From contig NZ_OX352320.1 of NCBI RefSeq assembly GCF_947090785.1, forward strand, positions 1,612,001 to 1,676,000: a stretch of DNA of 64,000 nucleotides, written 5' to 3'. Shown here in pieces: positions 54,652-63,958 of the stretch. The position numbers were made by a program, and so were the translations under genes. The notes below the pieces were generated by a model. The model ran no database searches. It was not told the DNA's origin and was given only the letters and a program-made list of their open reading frames with translations. The first letter of the stretch is position 1. Each line of letters begins with the position of its first letter. The stretch is from Rheinheimera sp. MM224. Lineage in GTDB: Bacteria; Pseudomonadota; Gammaproteobacteria; Enterobacterales; Alteromonadaceae.

Positions 54652-56616
54652 ATGAAATATAGAAAAGAGATAGACGGGCTTAGGGCATTAGCTGTTTTGC
54701 CTGTTATCTTATTCCATGCTGGATTTACAGTATTTGGCGGTGGATTTGTAGGCGTTGATATTTTTTTTGTGATTAGTGGATACTTGATCACAACTATATT
54801 AATTTCTGAAATGGAGCAAGACAGGTTTTCATTGGCAAATTTTTATGACAGACGTGCTAGACGAATTCTTCCTGCTCTATTTTTTGTTATGTTATGTACT
54901 TTACCATTTGCTTGGTTATGGATGTTACCCGCTGATTTAAAGAGCTTTTCACAAAGCTTGGTAGCGGTGCCTCTGTTCGTCTCTAATATTCTTTTTTACT
55001 TGACTAGCGGATATTTTGATTTAACCTCAGAATTTAAGCCTTTGCTTCATACATGGAGTTTAGCGGTCGAAGAGCAGTATTATCTATTATTCCCTATATT
55101 TTTAATGATAACTTGGAAGTTTGGGAAAAATTTCATCACATATTTACTTATTGCGGCAACAATTCTAAGTGTAACTATTGCTCAATGGGCCTCATTTAAC
55201 TACTCATCATTTAGTTTTTATATGTTACCAACCAGAGGGTTCGAGATACTGATTGGTGCATTAATTTCCTTTTATATCAATAGTAAGACTCTAAATCAGC
55301 CATTTTATCAGTTGTTTAGTAAACCTGTTAATCAGATCGGCAGTATAACTGGTATGGCACTAATTCTTTATTCAATATTCTTATTCGATAAAAATACACC
55401 ATCTCCGAGTTTGTATACTTTAATTCCAACTTTGGGTGCTGGACTAATTATTCTTTTTGCGAATACCGACAATTTTGTCGGGAGACTTCTGGGTAGTAAA
55501 ATACTGGTCTGGATTGGACTTATCAGTTACAGCACTTACTTATGGCATCAACCTTTGCTTTCCTTCGCCAGGTTACGTAGTGTAGAAGAGTTAACAAATG
55601 TGATGTTAGTTATGCTTTGCTTGGCTTCTCTGATTTTAGGTTACTTAAGTTGGAGATTCGTAGAAAGTCCGTTTCGAGACAGGAACGCTTTATCAACACA
55701 AAAAGTAGTGATTATTACGCTACCCTTGGGTATTTTATTTCTTGTATTAGGCGTTGTGGGCCACTTAACCAAAGGTTTTGAATCAAGATTTCAACCTGAA
55801 ATAGGGAATATATATCAACCAACGAGAGGTTTCAGTTTACGATGTGATAAAAGCGACACTAAAGTTGGTTGTAAACTAGGAAGTTTGGGAACAACTCCAA
55901 CTTTCGCTATGTTGGGTGATTCGCATAGTAGCGTTTTACAGCAAAATTTGAGCGATTCTTTAGAATTACAATTGAAGTCGATGGTAACTTACTACGGCAG
56001 TTGGTGCGCTCCACTTATAGATTTTGGTACGGATAACGTAAATAAAAATCCGCAATGCCGCAAGTTTATGAACGATTCTTTTGATCTCGTTTTAAAGGAC
56101 AGCAATATATCAACTGTCATATTGGTAGCAGAGTGGGGTAACTACACTCAAGGGTATAGATGGAATGATTCAGGTATTGCCTTTTATACTGATGCTCAGT
56201 CTGGAACTTTGAGTGCACAAGAAACGATAAAGTCATTTCATAGAGCTCTTGAAAGAACTATCGGGCTGTTAAAAGAAAATCGTAAGAAAGTCATTATTGT
56301 AAAGAGCGTACCAGAATACGAAGAACATTTGCCTACATATATAGCCAAATCTATCGCTTTTGATGGTGGTTTACCTGAGGATGTGGATGACAAAATGATG
56401 AATTATGAACTTCGTAATGCTGATTTTGAAAACGTCCTTTCAAAACTTAAGGAAGATGGTTCAGTTACTGTTGTTGATACTGAACACCTATTTTGTAAAA
56501 CTGGTAACTGTACTTTTATTGATGAGACGAACGAAATGCTTTATATAGATGGTAATCATTTATCTAAGTATGGTTCACGAATACTTGTAGAAGATATTAT
56601 TAATAATCTCAAATAA
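54652..56616 (+). CDS. OafA-type membrane O-acyltransferase with SGNH domain
   Basis: I use ATG 54652 (MKYRKEIDGLRALAVLPVILFHAGF); GTG 54643 is also in frame. The 654-residue protein has about ten or eleven membrane helices (to about residue 360) of acyltransferase-3 type, with FGGGFVGVDIFFVISGYLIT and TWSLAVEEQYYLLFP, then a periplasmic SGNH domain with the nucleophile motif GDSHSS and a C-terminal DGNHLSKYG (Asp-x-x-His). Such fused proteins O-acetylate O-antigen or capsule sugars on the periplasmic side. Confidence 0.94.
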   Translation: MKYRKEIDGLRALAVLPVILFHAGFTVFGGGFVGVDIFFVISGYLITTILISEMEQDRFSLANFYDRRARRILPALFFVMLCTLPFAWLWMLPADLKSFSQSLVAVPLFVSNILFYLTSGYFDLTSEFKPLLHTWSLAVEEQYYLLFPIFLMITWKFGKNFITYLLIAATILSVTIAQWASFNYSSFSFYMLPTRGFEILIGALISFYINSKTLNQPFYQLFSKPVNQIGSITGMALILYSIFLFDKNTPSPSLYTLIPTLGAGLIILFANTDNFVGRLLGSKILVWIGLISYSTYLWHQPLLSFARLRSVEELTNVMLVMLCLASLILGYLSWRFVESPFRDRNALSTQKVVIITLPLGILFLVLGVVGHLTKGFESRFQPEIGNIYQPTRGFSLRCDKSDTKVGCKLGSLGTTPTFAMLGDSHSSVLQQNLSDSLELQLKSMVTYYGSWCAPLIDFGTDNVNKNPQCRKFMNDSFDLVLKDSNISTVILVAEWGNYTQGYRWNDSGIAFYTDAQSGTLSAQETIKSFHRALERTIGLLKENRKKVIIVKSVPEYEEHLPTYIAKSIAFDGGLPEDVDDKMMNYELRNADFENVLSKLKEDGSVTVVDTEHLFCKTGNCTFIDETNEMLYIDGNHLSKYGSRILVEDIINNLK

Positions 56617-56620
56617 TGAT

Positions 56621-56657
56621 TGTATAAGTTGAATACCATTCATATTCAACTTATACA
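56621..56657 (+). repeat. 15-base perfect inverted repeat between convergent acyltransferase genes
   Basis: TGTATAAGTTGAATA at 56621-56635 pairs perfectly with 56643-56657, with loop CCATTCA. It starts 5 bases after the acyltransferase stop. The stem is AT-rich and no T-run follows on either side, so it may be a transcription end, an mRNA-stabilising hairpin or a trace of a mobile element. Confidence 0.6.
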
Positions 56658-56710
56658 TATTGAAAACTCTGCAATGATTGTACGATATATTAAACCAAAT
56701 TTGTCTTGCT

Positions 56711-56760
56711 AATAACAAAAAGACCAGCCGCAGCACCTATAATGACTTCTGTGGCTGGTT
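56711..56760 (-). terminator. Rho-independent terminator for the minus-strand acyltransferase
   Basis: On the minus strand the stem ACCAGCC-type arms (56759-56749 and 56733-56723, with one G-T pair) is followed by CTTTTTGTTATT. This suits termination of transcription from the gene at 57857-56805, which ends 45 bases away. Confidence 0.72.
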
Positions 56761-56804
56761 GTCTCTGCTTGTCCTTCAGCGGCACGGGCAATCGCTGCTC
56801 GCAC

Positions 56805-57857
56805 TTAACCTTTATTTTTCCACATCTTTGAATCTGAAAGATTGATTAATCGATCTCTCATAGCTGAGATTACTCTTGATGTTTCAATGTATTTATATGC
56901 GGCTAACGACACTATATAGGTAAGAATTGAGATTAGACATATTGTTAATAATTCTGGTGTAGAGCTTGTCACAGTTTTTTGGTAATGAAGAAACAGTCCT
57001 ATAATCAATACATGACAAAGATATGTGGAGTAAGAGTAATCGCCAAGTTTTGCAAAGAACATTGTTAGTTTGGATTTTTCATTTAATATGTTGTTTAATG
57101 CAATAAAAGAAATAACTAGCATAGTCGCTGAAACTGTCTTCTGTATTGTCCCATAACCAAGAACGCCCGACATTATTACTATAGAAAAGATAAGTATAAA
57201 TGCCGCAGATTTTGGGCTAAGTATTTTCAATAAGTCAAACTTTGAATGTAGCCAACCAACGAATAGTCCAAAGACAAACTGCCACATAAGCACGCTAGAT
57301 AGGACACTCATGATTGGGGCGTTATTTTTGAGTAGTACAAGAGGAAGTGAAATGACTATAATCCCACAAATATACACAGCATAGCGTTTGTTCAAAAATA
57401 AACATAATGCTAATATTGTATAAAACACTATTTCAAAGTTAAGTGTCCAGCCAACTGTTAAATAAGGAAATAAACCGAGACCAGAAGGGTTTTCATGAGG
57501 TATAAAGAACAGCGAATATAATAATGAGTTCAATGTATAAGCGGTAAAATTGAACGCATCAGGCATAAAATAGCTAAAAGATATCAATAGTACTGAAAAA
57601 AACCAATACGTGGGAAGGACTCTAAATAGTCTATTTATAAAGAATGACCATCCTGTGGATGATGAGCTATTTGCAGAGCCGAACATTACGAAACCACTTA
57701 GTACAAAAAAAATATCAACTCCAAATGCGCCAAACTTACTAAAGAACTCGCCTAAAAGGCTATCACTTCTTAAATTATAAAACAGCTGCATGTAGTGATG
57801 ATATACAACAAGCCACGCGGCTATTGCTCTAAGGATTTGTAAAGACTGTATCTTCAA
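56805..57857 (-). CDS. Membrane acyltransferase (acyltransferase-3 family)
   Basis: The 350-residue protein on the minus strand has about ten membrane helices and the family motifs LQILRAIAAWLVVYHHY, FGVDIFFVLSGFVMF and a C-terminal YSTYLCHVLIIG. It lacks the SGNH domain of the neighbour. It may acetylate or succinylate the polysaccharide. The unusual minus orientation separates it from the polysaccharide genes, and it is convergent with the OafA-type gene. The start is ATG 57857. Upstream lies an 8-base tandem repeat. Confidence 0.9.
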   Translation of the reverse strand: MKIQSLQILRAIAAWLVVYHHYMQLFYNLRSDSLLGEFFSKFGAFGVDIFFVLSGFVMFGSANSSSSTGWSFFINRLFRVLPTYWFFSVLLISFSYFMPDAFNFTAYTLNSLLYSLFFIPHENPSGLGLFPYLTVGWTLNFEIVFYTILALCLFLNKRYAVYICGIIVISLPLVLLKNNAPIMSVLSSVLMWQFVFGLFVGWLHSKFDLLKILSPKSAAFILIFSIVIMSGVLGYGTIQKTVSATMLVISFIALNNILNEKSKLTMFFAKLGDYSYSTYLCHVLIIGLFLHYQKTVTSSTPELLTICLISILTYIVSLAAYKYIETSRVISAMRDRLINLSDSKMWKNKG

Positions 57858-58057
57858 TTCTTGCTCCGTACGGAATTATTTTCAAAATATATGAATAGAT
57901 ATTTTTATCCATTGCAAATCTACAGGCGTTTATTTTTGCCAAACGAGTTTTTTAATTATTCACTAATAAATATCTATAGTTCTACTTCTGAGGTATAGGA
58001 TTTTTTTATAAAAATGCGGAAATAGAAAAATAGCATATATCTTAAAGTTAATATTAG

Positions 58058-58097
58058 ACTTTCTCACTTTCTCACTTTCTCACTTTCTCACTTTCTC
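58058..58097 (+). repeat. Five tandem copies of ACTTTCTC (8 bp)
   Basis: Five exact consecutive copies of the unit ACTTTCTC run from 58058 to 58097. They lie upstream of the minus-strand acyltransferase (about 200 bases before its start), and downstream of the response regulator gene's 3' end. Simple repeats of this kind change copy number by slipped-strand mispairing. Confidence 0.9.
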
Positions 58098-58150
58098 ACT
58101 GGCTACCAGTGAACATGATTACATATAATTCGTGAGAACGTAACTTTGCT

Positions 58151-59776
58151 TCACAACATCTGCTGAATTTGCTCTTTGATGAAGTTGTATCTTTTACGTT
58201 GATCTTTGGGCAGTTCAGCTTCGTCTATCACGTTCATGCATTTATGGGCGAGGTAGATTAAATCTTCGTTTAAACGGCCGCGCTGGCTGATGGCTTGTAA
58301 TAAGTTCATCGCGATGCTGGCGTTGGCCGGCATGGTTTTTTGTGCTTCGATAAAGTAGTTGATGGCTTCGGAGTACTGGCCCAGGCTGTAGGCTTCCATC
58401 CCGGCGTTGTGACTGGCCATCATAGTGGCTCTTTTGCTGCTGTATTTATCCTGTTCGGATAAAAACATCATATTCAACGCTTTGTTGTACAAATCGGCGC
58501 TTTGCGACAGGGTGTTTAAACTGCCCATGTAGTGGTCGCTCATCGCAAGATTGCCGCTTTCAAAATAAGCTCTGGCCCGGTCAAGCAAGGCGGAAGGGGA
58601 TAAAGTTTTACCTAAACTTAACTCTTCGCTTTGCTGCAGCAGACTTTTGGCTTTTTCGGTTTTGCCTTCCAGTACTGCAACTCTGGCTTCTATCACCAGC
58701 TTGTCGTGCTCGTAAGTGGCAGGATTAAAACGTTTTTTTACGTCTTTTAGGAAATAATCTACTTTGCCAAGCACGGTGCGTTTATCCCGTACAGATAAAC
58801 CCTGGGCATTTTGGATCATAGCGCGGGCGTAGTTCAGCATATTGTCTGCTGTGTCGTAGATAGAATACTTTGCCGCTTCCAGTAATTTGCTGTGCACCCG
58901 TACTGCTAAATCAGGTTGGTTGTTGATCACTGCTAAATTGGCCAGGACGTGCTGGCGCAGGTAGTTTTTTGGTGAGGCATCGGCTACGACACGGACCGTA
59001 TTAAACGCGTCTTCAGCCCTGTTTTGGCTTAAATACAAACGCGTCAGCCAGTCGAGTGCTTCAATTTTAGTTTCAGGCTGGTCGACAAGTTCAATCAACA
59101 TGCCTTCAGCTTCTGTATCCTGCTCCTGATAGCCTTTTGCTACCGCTATACCTAGTTTGGCCCAGGATAAATCCCGAAAGGCTAATACTTCGCTGTATAA
59201 GATTTCTGCTTCTTTGTAGCGACCTACTTTGACTAAGAGTTCGCCTTTGAGGCGTTGGGTATAGGTGTGGTGTACCGGGTATTGCTCTAAGGCGACGTCG
59301 CAGGCCTGAATCGCTTCAGGATAGTTTTCTTCTGCAATCATCTGGTAGGCGTACTTTAATGCACGTTTTACCTGAAAAGCCCGGCCAATACGGCGTTCCA
59401 GTTCGGCATAACTAAAAGGCTTGAGCAGATAATCGTCGGGCAGAAATTCAATCATGCCATAGACAGATTGACGGTGACGCTCGCCGCTGACCACAATAAA
59501 ACAGCAGCTGTGTTTCAGGCAGTGTTCGGCTTTTAAGGCTTCAAACAGCTGATAACCGTCGCGGCCTACACCTAAGTTATAGTCACATAAAATAAAGTCG
59601 AAGTCGGTTCTGCGGCAGGCTGACATAGCGGTTTCTGCATTACGGGCTACTACGACCTGGTCGAAACCAATCAGCGCCAACATGCTTTTCATGTACGCTA
59701 TGACTTGTTCATAATCTTCGATGACCAGAACTTTTTTAGACCGGTAAAATGCTCGCTTGGATACCACTGAACTCAA
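58151..59776 (-). CDS. Response regulator with TPR-like repeat tail
   Basis: The 541-residue protein on the minus strand has an N-terminal receiver domain: acidic pair E20/D21, phospho-acceptor D65 (ILCDYNLG) and a K in LLKPFSYAEL. From about residue 135 to the end it is all helical with repeats typical of TPR (for example YPEAIQACDVALEQYP, YKEAEILYSEVL, AEDAFNTVRVVADASP, YSEAINYFIEAQKTMP). No DNA-binding or enzymatic output domain is visible, so it probably acts by protein contact. The apparent start is TTG 59776 (GAGAG nearby); GTG codons a little inside are possible. Confidence 0.85.
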   Translation of the reverse strand: MSSVVSKRAFYRSKKVLVIEDYEQVIAYMKSMLALIGFDQVVVARNAETAMSACRRTDFDFILCDYNLGVGRDGYQLFEALKAEHCLKHSCCFIVVSGERHRQSVYGMIEFLPDDYLLKPFSYAELERRIGRAFQVKRALKYAYQMIAEENYPEAIQACDVALEQYPVHHTYTQRLKGELLVKVGRYKEAEILYSEVLAFRDLSWAKLGIAVAKGYQEQDTEAEGMLIELVDQPETKIEALDWLTRLYLSQNRAEDAFNTVRVVADASPKNYLRQHVLANLAVINNQPDLAVRVHSKLLEAAKYSIYDTADNMLNYARAMIQNAQGLSVRDKRTVLGKVDYFLKDVKKRFNPATYEHDKLVIEARVAVLEGKTEKAKSLLQQSEELSLGKTLSPSALLDRARAYFESGNLAMSDHYMGSLNTLSQSADLYNKALNMMFLSEQDKYSSKRATMMASHNAGMEAYSLGQYSEAINYFIEAQKTMPANASIAMNLLQAISQRGRLNEDLIYLAHKCMNVIDEAELPKDQRKRYNFIKEQIQQML

Positions 59777-59878
59777 CTCTCACGCCAACAGCCGCTAGCC
59801 TACCACAACAGCCAGCTACTCTGGGAATAAGAATATGTAACTTAATTTTGCGATCATGGGACCTAAAATCCTAAAGCT

Positions 59879-60889
59879 TTACCATAAATTCAATTGTTGT
59901 AATTCGGTAGGGCAGGCGCCTGCGCGGATCCATTTGGCTAAAGCCTGAGCCACATTAACGTATTGCACCTTATTGTTGTGTGACTGTGACTCTAACCAGA
60001 TTTTGATCACATCTGTATTCAAAGTGTCGGTACTTTGACCCAATTGCAATTGAGTCAGCGCCAGTGCGTTGGATTGCTGTTCCATCTGGCCTTGCAATGC
60101 TTTGACTAAGATCCGTTTTTGTAGCTGCAGCGCTTCGCTAACCAGTTCAAAGCCTGCGTTGCTGATCACCGCATTGGATTGATGCAAGTCGCGCTTAAAC
60201 TCGTCGACACAAGGGCCAGAGCATTGAATATGTCCGAGCTGGCTTTTACTTAGGCCTGGGCCATACAAATAAAATTGGTACTGAGTTAAAGGTTGTAGCC
60301 ACTGCAGTACTTTGTTCTGGTTTTCAAATGGCAGATACACCAGCACTTTATTAGTATCAGCAGTATTTTCAGCCGGCTCTAAATCGACAATAGGTGGCAA
60401 AATTGGTTGGTTAAAATGATGCCAATGTAGACCAATTTGTTGCTGCCCTGGCGCAAAAAACTTAAAGATGTTGCGGCTTAAAGGTGTGGCATGTGTTTGA
60501 GGAATTTGATGTAAAAAGGCGTACTGATGACCAAAAGCAACAGAGCGCTTTTTCTGCATGCGTGCCGCCCAGGCGGTAATAGGTTCGAAATCGGTTAAGA
60601 CTAAATCATAAGCTGAGCAGTCCAGTTGACGGATATCACGCCATAGCTCCAGAGGTTTGGCCCGCAGCGCGGTTTTTGGATAACTGATCTGGCCTTGTTC
60701 TGTGACAAAGGTCAGACCGGTTTTCACCTGATAGTCGCCAAACTGCTGCATATCAAAGAGTTGGTCAGCCGGACGGCCTGAAAATAAGAAGTCGACTGCT
60801 ATGCCTTCAGCGTGAAGGTACTTGCCCATAGCGCGGGCTCTGCTGATATGTCCATTGCCTGTTGCCTGCACACCATACAAAACCCGCAT
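59879..60889 (-). CDS. MJ1255/VC2487-family glycosyltransferase
   Basis: The 336-residue protein starts MRVLYGVQATGNGHISRARAMGKYL, the characteristic GNGHISRA head of the GT-B-like MJ1255/VC2487 family. The middle holds LVLTDFEPITAWAARM and the later part NAVISNAGFELVSEALQLQKRILVKALQGQMEQQSNA, seen here as the motif NAGFEL followed by the sugar-nucleotide region. The acceptor is unknown. It lies 12 bases after tdk on the same strand and is likely co-transcribed with it. Confidence 0.82.
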   Translation of the reverse strand: MRVLYGVQATGNGHISRARAMGKYLHAEGIAVDFLFSGRPADQLFDMQQFGDYQVKTGLTFVTEQGQISYPKTALRAKPLELWRDIRQLDCSAYDLVLTDFEPITAWAARMQKKRSVAFGHQYAFLHQIPQTHATPLSRNIFKFFAPGQQQIGLHWHHFNQPILPPIVDLEPAENTADTNKVLVYLPFENQNKVLQWLQPLTQYQFYLYGPGLSKSQLGHIQCSGPCVDEFKRDLHQSNAVISNAGFELVSEALQLQKRILVKALQGQMEQQSNALALTQLQLGQSTDTLNTDVIKIWLESQSHNNKVQYVNVAQALAKWIRAGACPTELQQLNLW

Positions 60890-60901
60890 CGAATGACTCC
60901 T

Positions 60902-61483
60902 TTAGTCCCTCCAGACCAGCGCTTTAAAGTGGACGCGGCACATGGAGATATATTGATTATTACCGCCTATCTGCACCTGACTGCCAGTGGTGGCTGCATG
61001 GCCGTTTTCGTCCAGTCGCACCACAAAGTTGGCTTTACGGCCACAATGACAGACCGTCTTTAATTCCACTAACTTATCTGCCCATGCCAGCAGAGCCTGG
61101 CTACCAGCAAAGGTTTCACCTAAAAAGTCGGTTCTAAGGCCAAAAGCCAATACAGGCACATTCAGATCGTCTACTACATAAGTCAGCTGTTTGACCTGAG
61201 CTTTGGATAAAAACTGTGCTTCATCAATCAGCACACAGTCCAAAGCACCTTGCTGTTTCAGCGTTTTGCAGGCTTCGATAAAGTCAAAGTTGGCGTCAAA
61301 AATCTGCGCATCCATCGACAAGCCAATGCGTGAACTGATTTTACCTACACCAAATCTGTCATCGATAGCAGCGGTAAAAAGCGCCACTGTCATGCCTCTT
61401 TCCTGATAGTTGTAAGCACTTTGCAGTAAAGAGGTCGATTTGCCTGCGTTCATCGCTGAATAATAAAAATACAATTGCGCCAT
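60902..61483 (-). CDS. tdk: Thymidine kinase
   Basis: The 193-residue protein has the P-loop SAMNAGKST (residues 9-17), the DEAQFL catalytic region (Glu of LIDEAQF) and the zinc-binding C-terminal CHCGRKA, as in type II thymidine kinases of E. coli size. It salvages thymidine to dTMP. Starts at ATG 61483 on the minus strand, divergent from the MAPEG gene. Confidence 0.96.
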   Translation of the reverse strand: MAQLYFYYSAMNAGKSTSLLQSAYNYQERGMTVALFTAAIDDRFGVGKISSRIGLSMDAQIFDANFDFIEACKTLKQQGALDCVLIDEAQFLSKAQVKQLTYVVDDLNVPVLAFGLRTDFLGETFAGSQALLAWADKLVELKTVCHCGRKANFVVRLDENGHAATTGSQVQIGGNNQYISMCRVHFKALVWRD

Positions 61484-61639
61484 CTGCGTGGTCTCGTTTT
61501 AAAAAGTCCGGCGCAGTATAACCAAAAGCATTACTCTGGCGTAGCCTAACGTCGGAAGATGACAGTAAGAAGACAATTGACGTACACTGCCGCTTCACGC
61601 AAATTGAGCTGTATAGTGTTAAATTTTATAGGGGAAACA

Positions 61640-62059
61640 ATGGATAAGTTGTTGTTTGGAACTGTGTTGGTACAGGTGGTGTTAACCCTTGTGATGATGG
61701 TATTGATGGGAAAACGTCGTTTTAAAGCGGCGAAAAATCGTGAGTTACCTTTCAAAGCATTCAGACTAATGGATTTAACTGGTGCGAACGAGCAGGTGAT
61801 CACCGCCAGCCGTAATTTTGATAATCAGTTCCAGTTGCCTGTGTTGTATTTATTTGCTGTGGCTTTTGCCATGCAGTTTGCAGTGGTTGATTTGAGTCTG
61901 GTGATTTTGGGTTGGTTATTTGCCATCAGCCGTCTGGCTCATGCTTATGTGCATGTGGGAGCTAACCATGTGCGTCTGCGTTTTGCAGTTTATGTATTTG
62001 GTGCCTTGATGTTACTGCTGTTCTGGCTGCGGTTAAGCATGGCGTATTTGCTCGCCTGA
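61640..62059 (+). CDS. MAPEG-family membrane protein
   Basis: From ATG 61640 (GGGGAAA site just before) the product is 139 residues with four membrane helices; the longer open frame upstream is not protein-like. The pattern with ANEQVITASRNFDNQFQLPVLYL and SRLAHAYVHVGANHVRLRFAVYV (central motif RNFxNQFxxPxLY and the later AHxYVHxxxNxVRxRF) fits the MAPEG family of membrane glutathione-linked proteins. The exact function in bacteria is unclear. Its stop overlaps the yqaA-like start (TGATG). Confidence 0.87.
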   Translation: MDKLLFGTVLVQVVLTLVMMVLMGKRRFKAAKNRELPFKAFRLMDLTGANEQVITASRNFDNQFQLPVLYLFAVAFAMQFAVVDLSLVILGWLFAISRLAHAYVHVGANHVRLRFAVYVFGALMLLLFWLRLSMAYLLA

Positions 62060-62493
62060 TGACGGAGTTCCTTTGGCCTTATCTGAGTCTGGCCTTCAGC
62101 GCTTTTATCTCGGCGACTTTGTTGCCTTTTGGCTCAGAGCTGGTGCTGGTTGGCTTATTAACTCAAGGCCATCCGGTACTGGTGTTGTGGGGCATAGCTA
62201 CGGTATTTAATACCGCAGGTTCGGTGCTGAACTGGTATTTGGGCCGACAACTGCTTTTGTTTCAGCACAAAAGCTGGTTTATGTTTAAACCACAGCAAAT
62301 AGAACAAGCCAGCGGTCAGTTTCAGCGCTGGGGATTGCCTTCGTTATTGTTGGCATGGTTGCCAGTGATTGGTGATCCGCTGACCTTAGTGGCTGGTGTG
62401 CTGAGGGTTCCTTTGCTTTGGTTTGTGCTGTTGGTAGGATTAGGCAAAGGGTTGCGGTATGGTGTGGTTATTGGCCTGATGCCAGCGATTTGA
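62059..62493 (+). CDS. YqaA/DedA-like membrane protein
   Basis: The 144-residue protein is mostly membrane helices with the YqaA pattern: FISATLLPFGSELVL, NTAGSVLNWYLGR, and SLLLAWLPVIGDPLTLVAGVLR, ending in hydrophobic residues. YqaA and DedA proteins belong to the SNARE-associated/VTT group and are thought to act in lipid transport. The start overlaps the MAPEG stop, so they form a two-gene unit. Confidence 0.88.
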   Translation: MTEFLWPYLSLAFSAFISATLLPFGSELVLVGLLTQGHPVLVLWGIATVFNTAGSVLNWYLGRQLLLFQHKSWFMFKPQQIEQASGQFQRWGLPSLLLAWLPVIGDPLTLVAGVLRVPLLWFVLLVGLGKGLRYGVVIGLMPAI

Positions 62494-62512
62494 ACTGAAT
62501 TTTGGAGATCTG

Positions 62513-63421
62513 ATGAAGGCTTTATCTCTTTGTGCTCTGGTGGTGGCTTTAGGTTTTGGTACGGCTTTATCACAACAAAATCCGGCGACACCTATTCCCG
62601 CCCCCTCAACGACTGCAGCGCCAGTTGTGGCGGTAGATCCTTCCTGGCAACGGCTGCCACAGGATAATTTGCTTTATCTGGAAACCGATCAAGGCCGTAT
62701 TGTGATTTTGTTGGCCCCTCAGTTTGCACCTGAACATGTAAAACGGGTCAAACAGCTGGTGAAAGCCGGCTTTTATGATGGTGTCACTTTTTATCGGGTG
62801 ATTGAAGGTTTTGTCGCTCAGTTTGGCGTACCCGAACACGAGTGGGGCACCAGAGCCAAGTTAACACCAATGAAAGCTGAATTCAGCTGGCCTGTGCGAA
62901 GCGGCGATCCTTATCTTTTAGTGCAGCGTCCGGATTTATTAGCAGAAGAAACCGGCTTTAATCAGGGCTTTGCGGTAGCGCGTGAACAAAATCAGGAATG
63001 GCTGGTGCATTGCCCTGGTGTGGTCAATATGGCCCGTGCCAACGAACCTGATACCGGGGTGGCAGATATAGCAATTATGATGGGGCAGGCGACACGTCAT
63101 CTGGATAAAAATATGTCAGCCTTTGGTAAAGTGATTTGGGGGCAATATGCTATCAATCGTATTCGCCGCGGTGACACTGCAGATGGCGGTGTAATAGGTT
63201 CTGCAGCGGCGCGCACTGTGATTAAGCAAGCACGTTTAGGCACAGATTTAGCGCCAGACAGACAGTTGCAGCTGGAGTGGCTTAGCACCACCAGTTCGGA
63301 GTTTTCGCAGTCTCTGGCTGAGCGTCGCTCCCGTACCCATGTGTTTTATCAGCACAAAGGCAACGGCAATATGGATGTTTGTTATCCGCAGGTGCCGGTG
63401 CGTGAGGTAAAAGCTGTATAA
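62513..63421 (+). CDS. Secreted cyclophilin-type peptidyl-prolyl isomerase
   Basis: The 302-residue protein has a signal peptide (MKALSLCALVVALGFGTALS) and a cyclophilin domain from about residue 50: TDQGRIVILLAPQFAPEHV, GFYDGVTFYRVIEGFVAQFG and VNMARANEPDTGVADIAIMMG (core motifs FYRVIEGFVAQ and MARA). It is larger than the usual 190-residue PpiA because of an insertion and C-terminal extension. Likely assists folding in the periplasm. The ATG has a GGAG site. Confidence 0.9.
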   Translation: MKALSLCALVVALGFGTALSQQNPATPIPAPSTTAAPVVAVDPSWQRLPQDNLLYLETDQGRIVILLAPQFAPEHVKRVKQLVKAGFYDGVTFYRVIEGFVAQFGVPEHEWGTRAKLTPMKAEFSWPVRSGDPYLLVQRPDLLAEETGFNQGFAVAREQNQEWLVHCPGVVNMARANEPDTGVADIAIMMGQATRHLDKNMSAFGKVIWGQYAINRIRRGDTADGGVIGSAAARTVIKQARLGTDLAPDRQLQLEWLSTTSSEFSQSLAERRSRTHVFYQHKGNGNMDVCYPQVPVREVKAV

Positions 63422-63508
63422 AGCCTGTAAAACACAAAATTTACTGGTCGATGACGGCCTTTTCAGTCATTATGTGCGCCTTTTCTGTGGCGCTCCGAGG
63501 GGATAGCA

Positions 63509-63901
63509 ATGAACTACGAATTAACAGCTGACGATTTAAACAAACTCAGTTTATTGGACGCTGAACAGCGTTACGACTACTTCATTCAGGCCGTGGCCGA
63601 TCTGGAAAAGATCTGGATCCTGGTAGATGAAGAAGGTTTTGTATTGGTTGATGCTGATGAAGAGCGTTGCATCCCGGTATGGCCACATGCTGAATTAGCA
63701 GAACTGTGGATCAACGGTGACTGGGCTCAGTGTCAGGCTCAGGCTGTTGACATCGCAACCTGGTTAGATAAGTGGACCAGTGGTTTAGACGGCGACGAAT
63801 TAGCTATCGCTGTGTTCCCACACGCAGCTGAACCTGGCGTGGTGATTGGCCCTGAAGAGTTTTCTGAAACTCTGATTGAAGCTACACAAGACAACGAATA
63901 A
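63509..63901 (+). CDS. DUF2750-family protein
   Basis: The 130-residue acidic protein contains LSLLDAEQRYDYFIQAVADLE, EEGFVLVDADEERCIPVWPHAELAELW and VFPHAAEPGVVIGPEEF. This is the pattern of the DUF2750 family (AEQRYDYFI, WPHA and EPGVVxxPEEF). The function is unknown. The ATG follows GAGGGG. A long palindrome that may also serve as a terminator starts 11 bases after the stop. Confidence 0.8.
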   Translation: MNYELTADDLNKLSLLDAEQRYDYFIQAVADLEKIWILVDEEGFVLVDADEERCIPVWPHAELAELWINGDWAQCQAQAVDIATWLDKWTSGLDGDELAIAVFPHAAEPGVVIGPEEFSETLIEATQDNE

Positions 63902-63911
63902 CAACTTAATT

Positions 63912-63958
63912 CGGGTCAGAGTAAAATTAATTCGATGATTTAATTTTACTCTGACCCG
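63912..63958 (+). repeat. 19-base perfect palindrome with GGGTCAGAG head after the DUF2750 gene
   Basis: Arms at 63912-63930 and 63940-63958 are perfect inverted copies (head CGGGTCAGAG, then TAAAATTAA) with loop TTCGATGAT. A T-rich stretch follows (ttattttttc), so it could also end transcription. The GGGTCAGAG head equals that of the palindrome at 2216-2239. This looks like a REP-type element. Confidence 0.8.
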
